Assembly (NCBI RefSeq): GCF_021130785.1 | Contig: NC_060213.1 | Location: forward strand, 66,755,001 to 66,819,000 | Source: Homalodisca vitripennis | Lineage: Eukaryota > Arthropoda > Insecta > Hemiptera > Cicadellidae | DNA length: 64,000 nt | Reading direction: 5' to 3' | Shown here: positions 51,401 to 63,545 of the stretch, piece after piece | How the letters are laid out: each line of letters starts with the position of its first letter | How positions within the stretch are numbered: the first letter of the stretch is position 1 | Notes under the pieces: model-generated | Told to the model about the DNA's origin: nothing | What the model saw: the letters and a program-made list of their open reading frames with translations, nothing else | The model's database searches: none | Translations under genes and position numbers: made by a program

Positions 51401-54400
51401 GTTTATGAAAATTTACATCAGAAATGCCAGAAAACATTACGTTTCGTGTTTGGCTTCGGAATGACGTCCATATAGAAAACAAATTAAAAATCCGTTATGG
51501 AGCAGCGGAGCATCGAAACAGAATAAATTGTTGAGATTTACTTTTCTTTCTTTCTTTCGCTTATCCCACAAACACTTGAGTAATGTATATTAAAGAACTC
51601 TTAGATAAAGCATGTAAAACAATACAAGTAGCAACTAGATGGATTATGTGGCTTAGAAGTACTTTTATACTTAACAATATCATTTACTTCAGGTATAACA
51701 AGAAATATTTCACTGTTCTGGTGATTTTGAGGGTTAGCTGTGATTTACTAAATTATAATTACAAGTTTTAATATTTTTAGGTGATGTTTCTTAACTCACA
51801 TTTCCGTTCCAAATAATGCGTCCTTATCCGAGTTGGGAGCACATTAGTAATTTGATCAATAAATTTGTATCATGGACTGCCATTGTGTACGGTAATTGTA
51901 ATGTCCCAGTAATAAGGAGCACGATCTCCTGCCAAAACATATGTAAAAAAACACTAAACATAATATTGAATGTAATTTTGTACACATACTGTTTAGTGGT
52001 TAATGTAAATTACCTGTCGATATTAACTATCGAACTAGTTATTGCCACATTGTAAAGTACTAAAGCGCATCAATGTACCTTGATTATGTTTATGTAACAT
52101 TATGCATTGTATATAGAAGTGTTGCAGTAATGGTAAAATGTATCTATGAAGCATGAGTTTTAAAACAATTGTACAATACCGTTTTCCTTTTATTTAAAAA
52201 ATGCATTATTTTAAATTTTGTTCTCATATAATGTCCTATTACTGTAATAAATGTTTAAACTGTTTACGATATAAATGTTTCTTAACGTATACAATATCAA
52301 CCAAGTTACTATTATTTTTTTTGTTAGAAATTACACGTAACTGTTACTAGAATTAGGAGTTCTAGTATATTCCACTAACCACACAAAATATTGTCATTGT
52401 GTTATACGATGTTGCTCACCTATACAGTTGCGGGGACCAGCGCTGAATGGCATAAAAGAGTAGTTATGTCGCAGTTTCTTCTGTTCTAGAGAGAACCGTT
52501 CAGGCAGGAACTGTTCGGGATTTGGGAACCGTTTTTTGTTCCAACCCAAAGCGTGGAGCATTACCAACACCCGACTACCAGCTGGCAGAGTGCAACTGTC
52601 TATAATAAAACAGTGTTTATTGCATAACTAAGGAAGTCAATGATTATGTTATATACAGTATGTTAGTTTAATGAGAATGTGTTACCTATTCATTTATTGG
52701 TGCCCTGTGGAGGTGCGATAGTACTTTGAAAAGCTCATTATTTTTATATATATTAGTAAATTTAAAGCCATTCAAAATTATTAACGGATAATAAAAAAAC
52801 CCCTAAAAATTAACCTTTCAACCTAGCAATCGATTATAATACGTAACATAGTGTTGATACTTTAATATTTAAATATTTAAACTAAATAAATAATTGGCCT
52901 ATTTGTAGCAATACAGTTTTGAGTCAACGTCACAACGAAATTGTCGTACTAAAAGTAATCGTTAAAAATTTCTATCCTAACCTTAATGACTCTTTGCAGG
53001 AGTTTCATCCAACAATGGAGGTTTCATGTCACCTCAGATACGTCTTGAGAATTTTTGTATTAGGAGGTTTTTTAGTAGAGAAAAAATTATACCCTACAGA
53101 AAAAATTAAATAATTTTAGGATAATAGCAGGTACACCAAAACATTCTTAAGTCTCTTAAGTTTGCTTAAGAGAATGTGATGGTCCACAACCTAGAATGCT
53201 GGACTATGGTCACAAAATAACCCTGAAGCATACTGTCTTAACTATAACGAATAGATGTTTTGGTAACGAAACTATTGTGTCATTGTTACTTCGGCCAGGC
53301 CTGATGCCAAAGTGACAAGAATATAGAAGATAGTATTTTAAAATAAAATCGTACAATCTCTTGAACACAATGTGTTTCAAATACTTTTGATATAAAATTT
53401 ATAAAGGTCTCTAAGTACTCGAGTCACGTACAGAGTTATGTTTAAAAATTGGAATTAGTTTGGAGATTTTAGTTGATTTTAAGTCAGTAGGAAAAATCCT
53501 CTTGCCGAGGTGTTATTAAAAACAGAAATAGAAATATGAACAAGTTCTTCAACATTTTCTTTCAGAAAAGGTTAACATAAATAATGAAATACACTGTTAA
53601 ATGAGTGTGTATTAACGTATTAATTGCATTACATGCTTCAGCCACTGTTATTTAGAAAATAATAAAATAATTGTAATTAGCTGTGATATAATTGTATAAA
53701 AGTAGACAAATATACAAGTTAATGATTGTTTTTTTCCAGTTTATCGAGTACAATTATAAACATGTTATTGACGTGCGAGGCTATCTCTGATGGGCCATGA
53801 ATTTGTACCGTTATTATAGCACATATATTAAATTTATATGGAGCTAATACTTCGTAAATCAAAACAACTTTTCGGAAATACTTGATTTATTCCGAGATTA
53901 AAGTTCACTCAAAATTTGACAAAGTTTACAAACTTTGGATTCGGTTTTCTTTAAAATTTCACACAATCGAACAAATCTAATTAAGAGTCTGATCAAAAAA
54001 GAATTAAAATTAAAATGTAACTAAAAATGTATTCTTCTCCAAAAATGGTTTAAATTAACAAAATAAAATAAAAAGTTCTCTTCTCAAAATATTCAAAGAA
54101 TCAATATAACACAAAACTTGATACTAACTTTACGACCAAAATTTAATTCACAATACTTCAACATTTGAATTAATTCTCAGACTCTGAAAGATGGGAAACT
54201 TTAGAAATTTTAATTACAACAGTATAAAAATAAAAGATATTAACTAAACGCTGGTACGGGACTTACTACTTTGAAGATTACGGAGGCTGATAGGGATTTA
54301 ATACGCACTGAAGAAAAATTAAATACTTGAATTAAATTTACACGCGATAAAAAGAATTACTCTAGATCCTAAAACTATAGGATTAGAGGAAGGACCACCG

Positions 54401-57400
54401 ATGCTCTACTCGACGTCTGCTCCTTCTCGTTCTGGCTTCAAGACTGCACTGATCCCCCTCTCTCTCCAGCGAGCCGGGTCGGAACGTATCGCCGTAGTCA
54501 TCTCGATCACCTGATGTACCGGTCTAACTAAACAAACAATGTCCACGCACCGCGTCTAGTTAACAAAAAGAGCCTACTTCCTACCGCGATTCAGCATAAA
54601 TAATTACAACTACGGTACATATAGTTCAAACAACAATTCACAGTATTATGACGAACAAATAGGTGAGATCAACAACTATTGATATTGTTTCATGTTGTTT
54701 TAACCAAATTTATACTAGTCAACATGGTATCTTTAACTACTTTTGATTTTGAGTCATTGATAGGTGTTCTATGCTGCATATTAAATAGCCTGTATTGAAT
54801 CTTGAAATCTCACGGTCCCTCAATCTGAAGAAAAATAAACCCAATTTCCATTAATCACTCTTTACTGTGAAAAACTTCATAAATTAACATTGGTTGGGCG
54901 TGAACTAATATTTTAACGGACTCTAATAACAAGTAATGCAGAGTTAAAATTGGTAATAATGACATCCACGAAATGATACAAAATCAGCCGAAAAACATCC
55001 TCACGTCGTTCATTAAGCAACACGTTTATTTAAATCCGTTTTTATGGTACCAAATCTCCTGAAAAATTCAGTTAAGTTAGATGAGACTAAATGAGACACT
55101 TCATATTGGAAACTCCAGAACCTAACTTTCGTGGTTCGTCAGACAACGAAAAGTGTCCTGAAAAGTTGGTGAAAACATTATCAAGACATGAAAGCCTTCT
55201 TCGACTACGGGTAATTCCCGTATTCATTTGGCTTCAACAAATAAAGCCTGAAAATAATCGACGTAATCTTCAGAAACCAACGAAGACGTCAGCAGGTCGA
55301 TATTAAAGACTCCTGCTTAATTGGAGAATATCTTATTCTGGAATAATGAATGGAATAATGAAACCATTCAGTGACCTGTAAAGCACAAAATAGTTAAATA
55401 ATTTGTTTATTTAACTTAGTTTGTAATTATGTGTTAGGTTATTTATTTACCTGAAGAAGAGACAAGATTGCAGATCTCTAAACGTAATCTTACCGATTTT
55501 TTGCATCACTGAACGATGGCAAACTTCCTGTAAACTCCTGATTGCTTCACAAAACATTAAGCCTCATTCATTGATCAAAACAACCGCAATTTTAAACATT
55601 TTAATTCCTACGCTGCATGGTGTAAAATTTGTATATGAAGTTAAATTTCAAGGTTGGCTAACGCAGGTGACCCACCGCGCTTTTACTATCTTGCAATAAC
55701 AGCACACTAAACTATAAAAAGTTACAACAAAACATTCAGTTAAAATGCTTCGTTAAACAGACAATGCTGGAGTTTACATCATACAACACAGATTCCAACA
55801 TTCTTATTTTACGACACGACCCCTGTATGTTTTGGTGGAGAAGTTATACATTTGCAAAGGAGTTGGAGTTACGCCTATTATGACGAAAAGACCGGGTTAA
55901 CTATCATGAATAATACGTTATTATTAACAGGTGTACCACTAATACCATCACGCACGGTTTCAGTTTTCATTTCTTGTTAAATAGTAGATCTATATTATGA
56001 TAAGTTTACAGGGACTTTTAACAATGCTTGTTTGAAATTAAAGGAACATGCTAGTAGTACATACTTAATATAGATGTTTACAGTATATGCGTTGTATCAA
56101 TACTAAGAGCTGTAAACAAAAGTAGCGGGAACCAAGTAATCTAGATTTCTTAAAGATGGTCCTAAACGGTTTATCTTGATCTAGTACTACGATAATACAT
56201 TTAGGTATTTCCACCGATGATCACCAGAGTATCTCTCTTATCGAGTAACCGGTGAACGACTTCCAACTAAGTCTCAAGGTAAGAGAGAGGCGGTTACGGT
56301 CAATGCCACTAGAATCTCAGGCCGCGCTGCTCGGTTGTGACGTCACAGTAAGGTGAGGGCCACGTGCGTTCGTCTCGTAACTCTAACATTGGCCGTCAAC
56401 GATCGTGGTGACACATATAAATATTTAAGAACAACCGGTGAAGGTGGTTATCCTATCTCAGGTGTATCCCTTTAGCATATATACTCCTACCTCGTACTAA
56501 ATAAATGTTTAATTCATTTGGAATATTAGGTAAATTAAATATGCAGGAAGAAAGTTATACGTATTATAAAAATATACACAACTGAATGGTTGTTGTCACT
56601 CCAATATAGTCTTGGGTTTAATTATGTACTAGACCCATCTAATTTACCACCTGTAGAGTTCATTGGCTAGTTTTACATAAATTCATCAACAAGAAAGCTA
56701 CATAAATATACCTCATATGAGTATTATCTATTCCAGAGCTATCTGTTCCTACGGTTTAGGTACAAGGTTGTAAGTATCGTGGATGGGGTATAGAGGATGG
56801 CAATCCTATTTTTTACGCATCAAACAATATAAAGGAAAATGTACAATATAACATTTTATTGAAACTACTTATTTAATTTGCTTTTAACGCAAATGAACTT
56901 TTCTGCACCATTAGTGTCTGTTACGTTTTCGGACAAGCCACACAAACAAACTGCTTATACATTCTACTTTGTCCGATTTAGGTATGTCTAATAGTTAAGA
57001 GGACAGCTTTTAATTATATCTTTTACCTTGGACCAACGGTCAGATGTTATGTTCTCTGAAAACGGTCGCAAATAACTATTATCCTTTACAAATTAATATT
57101 TTTTAATAAATAAAAAGAAATTTAATGTAAATTTAGTGTAAATTTGTCTTAAACTAAAAATAAAAATAATAGGCTGTTGTCCTGTTGAGAAAATACATTG
57201 TTAAGTTCTAAGTTGCACTCCTTACTGTAATTTGTTAAATCTGAAGGAGTTAATTGCGTCACGCAGTTCTTCCTCTTGGATTCGTTTTTGGTATCGCTTT
57301 ACTGCTTCCATCCTCCTTTTTTCTGGATTCTCCTTCTCAGCTGGCAGATACTTTCCAATGTATGTAGGTACGTTTTCAAAAACGGTTGGAACCACATCGT

Positions 57401-60400
57401 TCCTAACTTAAGCCAATGCCGCTTAGCTGTTAAAACGGTGCTGTCAGGTCAAGGTTGAGTACCTTCCATTATTATGTATCATTCGTGTAAATTTTGTATG
57501 CACAAGTGGGAGTTGGAAGTAACCTCAACTGTCTCTGTGAATTGCTCTTAGCGATGTCTGGGTTGTCTCAGGACCTTTCGAAATGAAAATGAAACATTAA
57601 TAAATGGCTTAAAATAAGGTATTGTATTTCAGACCACATTTATTCGTCATAATACAACCAAATGCCGACGGTAATTCCCAAAACACGCAATAGTCAACAC
57701 ACTCTCACAATAAACTAGTGTGTACCTGACACACGCCGAGCATCGTTCTCGTAGCCTAGATAAGAGCTAGTTCAGTCGGAACCCTCCCCTAGCGGCAGGC
57801 CAGCAGCAAGCATTTCTGCATGTTTCATATTTTACTGCTTCTTCAATACGCTTTTTCTGACCATACTGGATTATTGCAAAATGACTCATCATCATCCACA
57901 GTTTCAATATTTCTTGGGAGTATTACGGTTAGATTTATTTTTTATTGAAGCAGCAATCAACCATTTTACATTTCAGCAATAGTTTTCTTATACTGTTTGA
58001 GTCAAAGATTCTTAGAATATATTATTTTACAAAAGATTCATTGCTTTTTATCATGATAAGAAGAAGTTCATGATGAAGGAGATGGTATTTGTAGTAAGTA
58101 TACCGCAGTCTACATTGTTGCTCTGCTGGGGACAGTTCTACCCAATACAATGTTGGATGCTGAGCGCATCCCAACATGGTATTCATACGAAACAAGATAT
58201 CAGTAGACTTTTCATACTAAATCCTAGTAGTAAGATCCATATTAGAACTGCTAATATTACTCACATTCATGGTAACAATATAATGGTATCATTTGTCCGT
58301 ATTTCACCGCGGGTAAAACAGCGCAGAGTTTTACGAACTATTACTCAGCTCCGTTAAAGAAAAGAACTTTAGAAGAATGTATAATTTTTTCCGTTGTGTA
58401 AGCTCAGCTCTTCATGATTTATATAGCCTTTGCAACTATCAAGTTCAACTGGCTTTTCTATGCGAAAGGTGACGTTACAAACTCTCGTTATAAGTGAAAC
58501 TTGCAACTGACCGCTATATTATTTATCTCTGTATTTTCGTATCTAGGACCCCAGTAAATGGCCTCATCTAAGCCAAAAGATACTGCACCACCCGCACAAT
58601 GGATCATTACTTAGCTATTCGATTACTATAAAAAACTTTATTTTATGACTTGTATAATTTTTTCTTTGCTTCGTCTAACTTTCTTATAAGATCTTGGATG
58701 TAATGGATCAGGTTCTAATGCCTGTCAGATAGTTCCTTTATTCGTTCTAAAATTTCATCTGTTGATGTGAACAATCTGACTCAATGTAAACCTTAAAAGA
58801 GTAGAGTGTCTACTGATTAATCATCTCAGACACAAGTGTGATGCTACAGTTGCTCATCGTGATATCGACCGATCTTCTCTGAGATAAAGGTACCGGTGAA
58901 CATAGTCACATGATGCCGATCTTTGTGTTTACTGTTAGTTAACGTTAGAGCAGTCTTCTGCTAAGAATTTCCTCTCGAAGTAAGCAATGTTCCCTCCCTA
59001 TGTCTTCTTTTTTATGCCAAATCGAAATAAAATTTTGTTTAATTCATCCTTCAATAGCTGCAGAGGTACCAAGCGACTAAAAAGACGAACGACGTCAAGG
59101 AGAATTAGACAGGGTATAATTTAGATTGCGGTGCAGTTAATGAAAACATTACCAGGTTATTTAAATCGGTTATTGCAGTAGTCTTACCAGTTCACCGCTG
59201 CCGGCACAGATGGTGTGGAACTTCACTGAAGATCGACTCGGCTGACCAGCTACATGCAGCCGTAGTTCCATGTCACTGGTACTACTGACTACGCAAATTA
59301 GATGCACGGTGAATTGTGCGGTTGATATTATCAAGAGAAACAGAATTTACATTGTGTTCACCTCATACTCCACTTTGTTTGGATAACCTCTAAAGAATCA
59401 CAGAACTGTGTTACTCGGCAAAATACTATAATTCTTTTTTTTGGATTACACATAGTTGATAATTGTGTAACTGTATCTATTAAATGAGATTAATATACTC
59501 TTACATAGTTACGGATTTATAATAATGAAACACTTAATGATTTAATGTGACCGAACTATAACAACAGTTATGTACTCTGCCTCCCACGCCACCAATAAAT
59601 AAGAAAGACTTACTTATTTTAACGAACAGATCATAGACTTACCTATTTTAGTATCATTTGTAGCTTTTCTCATTATTAAAACAGCGTTACCATGTAGCCT
59701 AATTCTTTCTAGAATGACCTGGTCCAGGTACTTCATGGCTTTAACGTCGGCAGCGGTAACGTCACGGTCCAGGTCTCCCATTACTTCTTGAATCTCCATG
59801 AACATCCTTTCCTAAACATGAGGGAAAAAATGTAATATTAGATCTACTGCGGCTCATTAATACCTCATTCATTAATACCTCGTTCTAAACATGAGTTTTA
59901 ATCTAACATAGTAACCTCGTGGCTAATTTATTTGATCTATACAGGATGGCGCATATGTCAGTTTCCCTATAAATTGGAATATAATGTTTCGATAGGTTGG
60001 TAACAATATTAATTTTGCAGCAGCATAGAGTAAGTTGATTGTTGTCTGTTCCAGTGGCTAGTGTAAAGTGACGCTCTTTGAATCTGTTATTTGTTTTTGT
60101 GTGTTATTACAATATTTACAACCCATCTACTATGTTATTTAATTCAGTTGTGATGGAAGTCTAATAACAATATAGCCATAATGATTGAATAATTTAGTGG
60201 TAAATATCCAGGTGTAACGAAAATACCTGCAGACAGTTGCTCAAGCTTTTATAGCCAGTCTCGGTAAATTGATTCGTAAGGTATCTGCTGAAGAAGCGTG
60301 TTACAATTTAAGCCTTACCGTTCATCTTTACTCCAAGCGCTTCACGAGAATCATTCCGATAGGCAATTCGAATTCTGTGAGACAAAAATTATCGGCAATA

Positions 60401-63168
60401 ATTTCCGATAACTCAGAGGCTGAAGCAAATTTCCTGCGACCAATTTTGTCGTGTGATGAGGCATGGTTTAAACTAAATGGACGCGTTAATCGGCATAACT
60501 GTGTATACTGGTCGGATGTTAATCCTCATAACGTAATACAAGCAGAACTCAATCTACCTTTTGTTATGGTATGAAGAGGTATTTCAAGTACTGCACTGAT
60601 TGGTGCATAACTTTTTTCAAGGATATCTTATCTCAAAATGTTACTTACAGTTGCTACAAGAAGTAGTAGTTCCCGAGCTCAGAAACAATCTTGTCTTCAA
60701 TATTTATTCATTAATCTTACAAAAATATGGTGCCCCAGCACATTACGGTATTCAAGTTTGAAATGTTTTAAATAATACATTTAATACATGGATTGGTTGC
60801 CGTGGTACAATCGATTGGCCTGCGCGTTCGACAGACCTGACCCCATGTGTATTACACGCGGCTTCGCACGCAATCTTTAGTATCAAAGTCCTTACATTAC
60901 GTAGTAAAAGCACTTATGATGTGATGGAGTCCTATGAAAATTTTAAAACGTAAGTAGGCATACCTCAAGGAGATTTTATTTAAGTTCGTGGTAAATAGTA
61001 TCCGAGTTTAATTTAATTAATATATCGTGTTTTGCACGTGGAAGAGTATTTCTGGCTCAAGTTAATTAATTATATTCCCAACGTCACAGCTGAGCCTGCA
61101 TTGTTAACCCGATTAAGAAAATACAATACACAGGTTTCGAAAACTTACTTCGGTCAAAAAGCATCTATTTCTAGCCTTTTTCAAATATTTAAGGTCTAAG
61201 ATATTTCCAGTACCATATTAGATTTTGCTTTGTCCTGTCGAAGAAAAAAATTATACTTGCGTATCGGCCCATAACCCTACTTCGATTAAAAATTACCTCC
61301 TGCAGAACGTTTAAATTCACTTAATATGTCACAATTTAGGTTGCCGCATTGCGTCGATCAAAATACAATATAGTTTGATTATGCAATATGTTAAACTTAC
61401 TGATAAATGTGTGTATTTTTTCAGAATTACAAGCTTTATTTTACGATATAACTAGGTAAAGGCAAACCCAACTGTGTCCCTGGAAATATTTGAGACGTAA
61501 AGTATATTACAGAAGCCGATAGTAGATGATTTTGACCAGAGTAGATTTCCAAGAACTGCATAATCAAACTATATTGCCTTTTTGACTTGATGAAGAAAAT
61601 ATACACATAAGTAGGACTGAGAACCCTATTACGGCCTAGAGAGAAGTCCTACCCATTTCCTATGTACTTTTGGATAAGGTAGAAATCCTTATTAAGGTTA
61701 CGCGACATTCCAAAATAAAAGTTTTTGTTACGTTGAGGCATGTAAGTATTAATTTCTCTGTTTTCCCATAAGCCAGTAATAAAATAACATATCACAATGT
61801 CAAGGAAGCCCACCAGTTTAAAGTAACGTATGTGAAAACTTTCATGCCTTTGTTCATTAAAGTTGGTTTTGTAATAGTGTTTATATAATATATAAAATGC
61901 ATTAGATGATTCATAACTGCCGTTATCTGGAGTAAAATTTTGATATTACTTTTTATTTACTATCTGCATTACACTACTGATCAAGCACTGTTTGCTTAAT
62001 ATTTGTTCAAATTTAAATGTAAACAAATGTTTCAGCCAATTTGTCGACATCAAACTGAAGGCGTGAACAGCTGTTTAGTGTCAGTTTAATTTGGATTATG
62101 AAACGTAAAAACTAAACTTTTTCTTAATTTCAAAATATTCCCGGTAACTTTTTCCTTATATTTTGCTTCATAAAAGACTTCTTCGGATTTTAATGGACAT
62201 TTTACAATAATAATTAACCGAATTTGTCTAGTTACTCCTGAGATTAGCGCTTACCAACAAATTTATCGATTCATTTTTATTTATAAGATTTGTGACAACT
62301 TTATAATCGTGAGTTAAAACTTTATTGAAAGTTTTAAAATTGATACGTAATTCCTATAAGGATTTAAGTTTGACTTAAAAATAGGTATTTTGTCCGGACG
62401 AATTTAACAGCAAGTTATTTATCAATTTAATATTTTCTTAGAAAATGTTATAAATTAAACAAATTATCTTAAATAAAACTTATAACATAAAACTCAATTA
62501 AATACTACACGATCAGACGAACGAAATCAGTAAAACTCAATTTCAGTAAATTACTATACTCTAACAGAAATAAAATAAAATAACAGTACAATACGTATTT
62601 ACTTTAAGTAAAGAAATATTCTATAATTTTATGAAATAAATGACATGTTAATAGGTAAATTATCTTCTAATTTAAAATCATTGTAGTAGCTTTAAAACGT
62701 CATATTCCAACAAAACTTTCTTCAGTTAGCTATGCTAATTGAAGTTTTTTACATAATTTGAGAAATTAGAAAGGACACATTTTTAAAGAATACATGTTGA
62801 AGTTGAAATCAGTTATAATAAAAGCGGCTTCTGAATAAGTGAGAGACGAATACTATTATCCTCGTAAACACTGGAATCACCGACTATGGTCACAGCTACC
62901 CTGTTATATGTATATGCATATATAGGTGTGTGTGTGTGTGTGTGTGTATGTGTGTGTGTGTGTGCCCGCGGGCGTTGGCGTGCGGCTTTGTGTGTAATTA
63001 ATCACTCCTAGAGACCCTAAAGCTGCACTGCAGGTCTTTCTTCCTTTTTGCATGTGAAAAATTCTCCCGTTTCTTACAGAGAAAGTATTATTAGATTTTT
63101 TAAATGTATAGATCTGTCAAATTTATTAAAAAAGAAAAAAACACATGGGGTTGCATCCAGGTAAGTAA

Positions 63169-63250
<82 letters not shown>

Positions 63251-63374
63251 ATTTACATGCACATGGGTGAAGCTGATAATAATGTACATAAACACCTTGC
63301 ATTACCTGTACTTCAGGATGGTGTCCTATTGTGAGAAGTAGAAAAGACAGAGCAGAAACAATTGTGTCAGATGC
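48248..63374 (-). CDS. Cytochrome P450, clan 4 (CYP4-like), copy B, last four exons
   Basis: The visible exons are 63306-63374, 59643-59811, 52420-52599 and 48248-48405. They match copy A exons 9-12 in length (69, 169, 180, 158 nt), phase and splice sites, and are open throughout. Motifs retained are ASDTIV (I-helix), ERIR (ExxR), PERF and FSAGPRNCIG. Substitutions against A include E to K in NKERF/NKKRF, P to L in FSPEQ/FSLEQ and S to R in the ExxR helix; the last exon is identical. The expected exon 8 is not found in 63375-64000: homology to copy A stops near 63545 and a repeat follows. The 5' exons are therefore beyond the window or lost. The gene may be functional if they exist. Confidence 0.85.
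49395..50317. mobile_element. piggyBac-type non-autonomous element (923 bp)
   Basis: The ends read CCCTCCATCGGGCGCT and, inverted, CCCTACATCGGGCGCT, with TTAA on both sides (49391-49394 and 50318-50321). CCC-starting TIRs at TTAA are the hallmark of piggyBac elements. No transposase is encoded. Several internal GGCGCT(A/C)ACGGAGG...CCTCC units can form hairpins. Absent from copy A. Confidence 0.85.
51165..52290. other. Copy-B-only segment, unassigned
   Basis: About 1.1 kb lies between sequences that are adjacent in copy A (about 8505-8530). It has two small open frames (51583-51771, 51816-52055) without recognisable motifs, and no terminal repeats. Confidence 0.45.
52420..52599 (-). CDS. P450 B exon 11 (heme loop)
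   Basis: 180 nt, encodes LPAGSRVLVMLHALG, FPNPEQFLPERFS and FMPFSAGPRNCIG. Open, with the same splice sites as copy A. Confidence 0.94.
53150..53320 (-). pseudogene. LINE reverse transcriptase fragment, copy B
   Basis: Partner of 9330-9590 with further small deletions. The G-R and D...D.V.H pattern is only partly legible. Confidence 0.55.
53320..55345. other. Copy-B-only segment, unassigned
   Basis: About 2 kb inserted relative to copy A (break at about 9540). It contains a GC-richer block at 54390-54560. No gene or terminal repeat recognised. Confidence 0.4.
55380..55560 (+). mobile_element. Penelope-like terminus with hammerhead-like motif, copy B
   Basis: Partner of 9590-9735: CCTGAAGAAGAGACAAGATT, GCAGATCTCTAAACGTAATC and a TCACTGAACGATGGCAAAC tail. 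CTGAAGA is kept, but GAAA has become TAAA. Confidence 0.6.
55785..59040. other. Copy-B-only segment of about 3.3 kb
   Basis: It interrupts sequence continuous in copy A at about 9990-10000. It holds a possible THAP-type fragment (57200-57440), a GC-richer stretch at 56240-56430 and small unassigned open frames. No terminal repeats or target duplication were identified. Confidence 0.45.
57200..57440 (-). pseudogene. Possible THAP-domain protein fragment
   Basis: The minus strand reads NDVVPTVFENVPTYIGKYL and then a basic helix KRRMEAVKRYQKRIQEEELR. VPT-F after a basic stretch resembles the end of THAP zinc-finger domains (L..dAVPTiF), common in P-element-like transposons and host proteins. 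The preceding Cys/His ligands are not clear and a frameshift is likely. Confidence 0.3.
59643..59811 (-). CDS. P450 B exon 10 (K-helix)
   Basis: 169 nt, encodes EIQEVMGDLDRDVTAADV, MKYLDQVILERIRLHG and ATNDTKI. ERIR keeps the ExxR pair. The junction codon reads Asp here and His in copy A. Confidence 0.92.
59865..59895 (-). pseudogene. Relic of duplicated P450 exon 10 start, copy B
   Basis: A CATGTTTAG acceptor followed by AACGAGGTATTAATGA, repeated once more, corresponds to the relic at 10820-10862. Confidence 0.4.
59942..60960 (+). pseudogene. Tc1/mariner-type transposase, broken, copy B
   Basis: Starts at the terminal CAGGATGGCGCATA after TA. The frame around 60270-60570 is open and reads FLRPILSCDEAWFKLNG, VNRHNCVYWSDVNPHNV and AELNLPFVMV, the second-Asp region (SDEA.FklnG.vNrhN..YWs..NPh) of insect IS630/mariner transposases. 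Further blocks continue broken to about 60950 (WLPWYNRL, then a WPARS.DLTP-like piece). Partner of the shorter remnant at 10916-11400. Confidence 0.8.
60960..62490. other. Segment without counterpart in copy A
   Basis: AT-rich DNA after the transposase remnant. It contains the inverted repeat at 61360-61582. The phrase CACAGCTGAG(C/T)(C/T)TGC and its neighbours recur at about 36670 and 61088, so part of it is a dispersed repeat. Confidence 0.45.
61360..61582. repeat. Inverted repeat, short arms
   Basis: ACAATATAGTTTGATTATGCA (about 61364-61384) and TGCATAATCAAACTATATTG (about 61558-61578) are reverse complements with about 175 bp between them; similarity extends a little outward (tcgatcaaaa and tttttgactt sides). 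Confidence 0.6.
62925..62963. repeat. (GT)n microsatellite
   Basis: A GT run interrupted by one TATG, at the matching place of a shorter GT run in copy A (about 11815). Confidence 0.9.
63173..63246. repeat. (CA)n(TA)n compound microsatellite
   Basis: About 20 CA units followed by about 17 TA units. In copy A the same site holds (TA)n and the tRNA-like insertion. Confidence 0.93.
63306..63374 (-). CDS. P450 B exon 9 (I-helix)
   Basis: 69 nt, encodes ASDTIVSALSFLLL then IGHHPEVQ. Splice sites as in copy A. Confidence 0.9.
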
Positions 63375-63545
63375 CTAAAACAGAAGAAATATTTCCTAGT
63401 CAAGTAGTTAAAGTAGAATCCAGAATGTACTAAATTCACAAGACTAATTTGCATAGTAATAGTTACCTAGTTATATCGTAAAATAAAGCTTGTAATTCTG
63501 AAAAAATACACACATTTATCAGTAAGTTACAACTATGTTTTGCGC

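Larger units (their letters stand above)
43799..63545. repeat. Segmental duplication, copy B
   Basis: Direct-orientation partner of 5577-12830, expanded to about 19.7 kb. Segments with no counterpart in A are 44136-46718 (Mutator-like element), about 48945-50770 (includes the piggyBac-type element), about 51165-52290, about 53320-55345, about 55785-59040 and about 60300-62490. The last may instead be a deletion in A. Confidence 0.9.
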
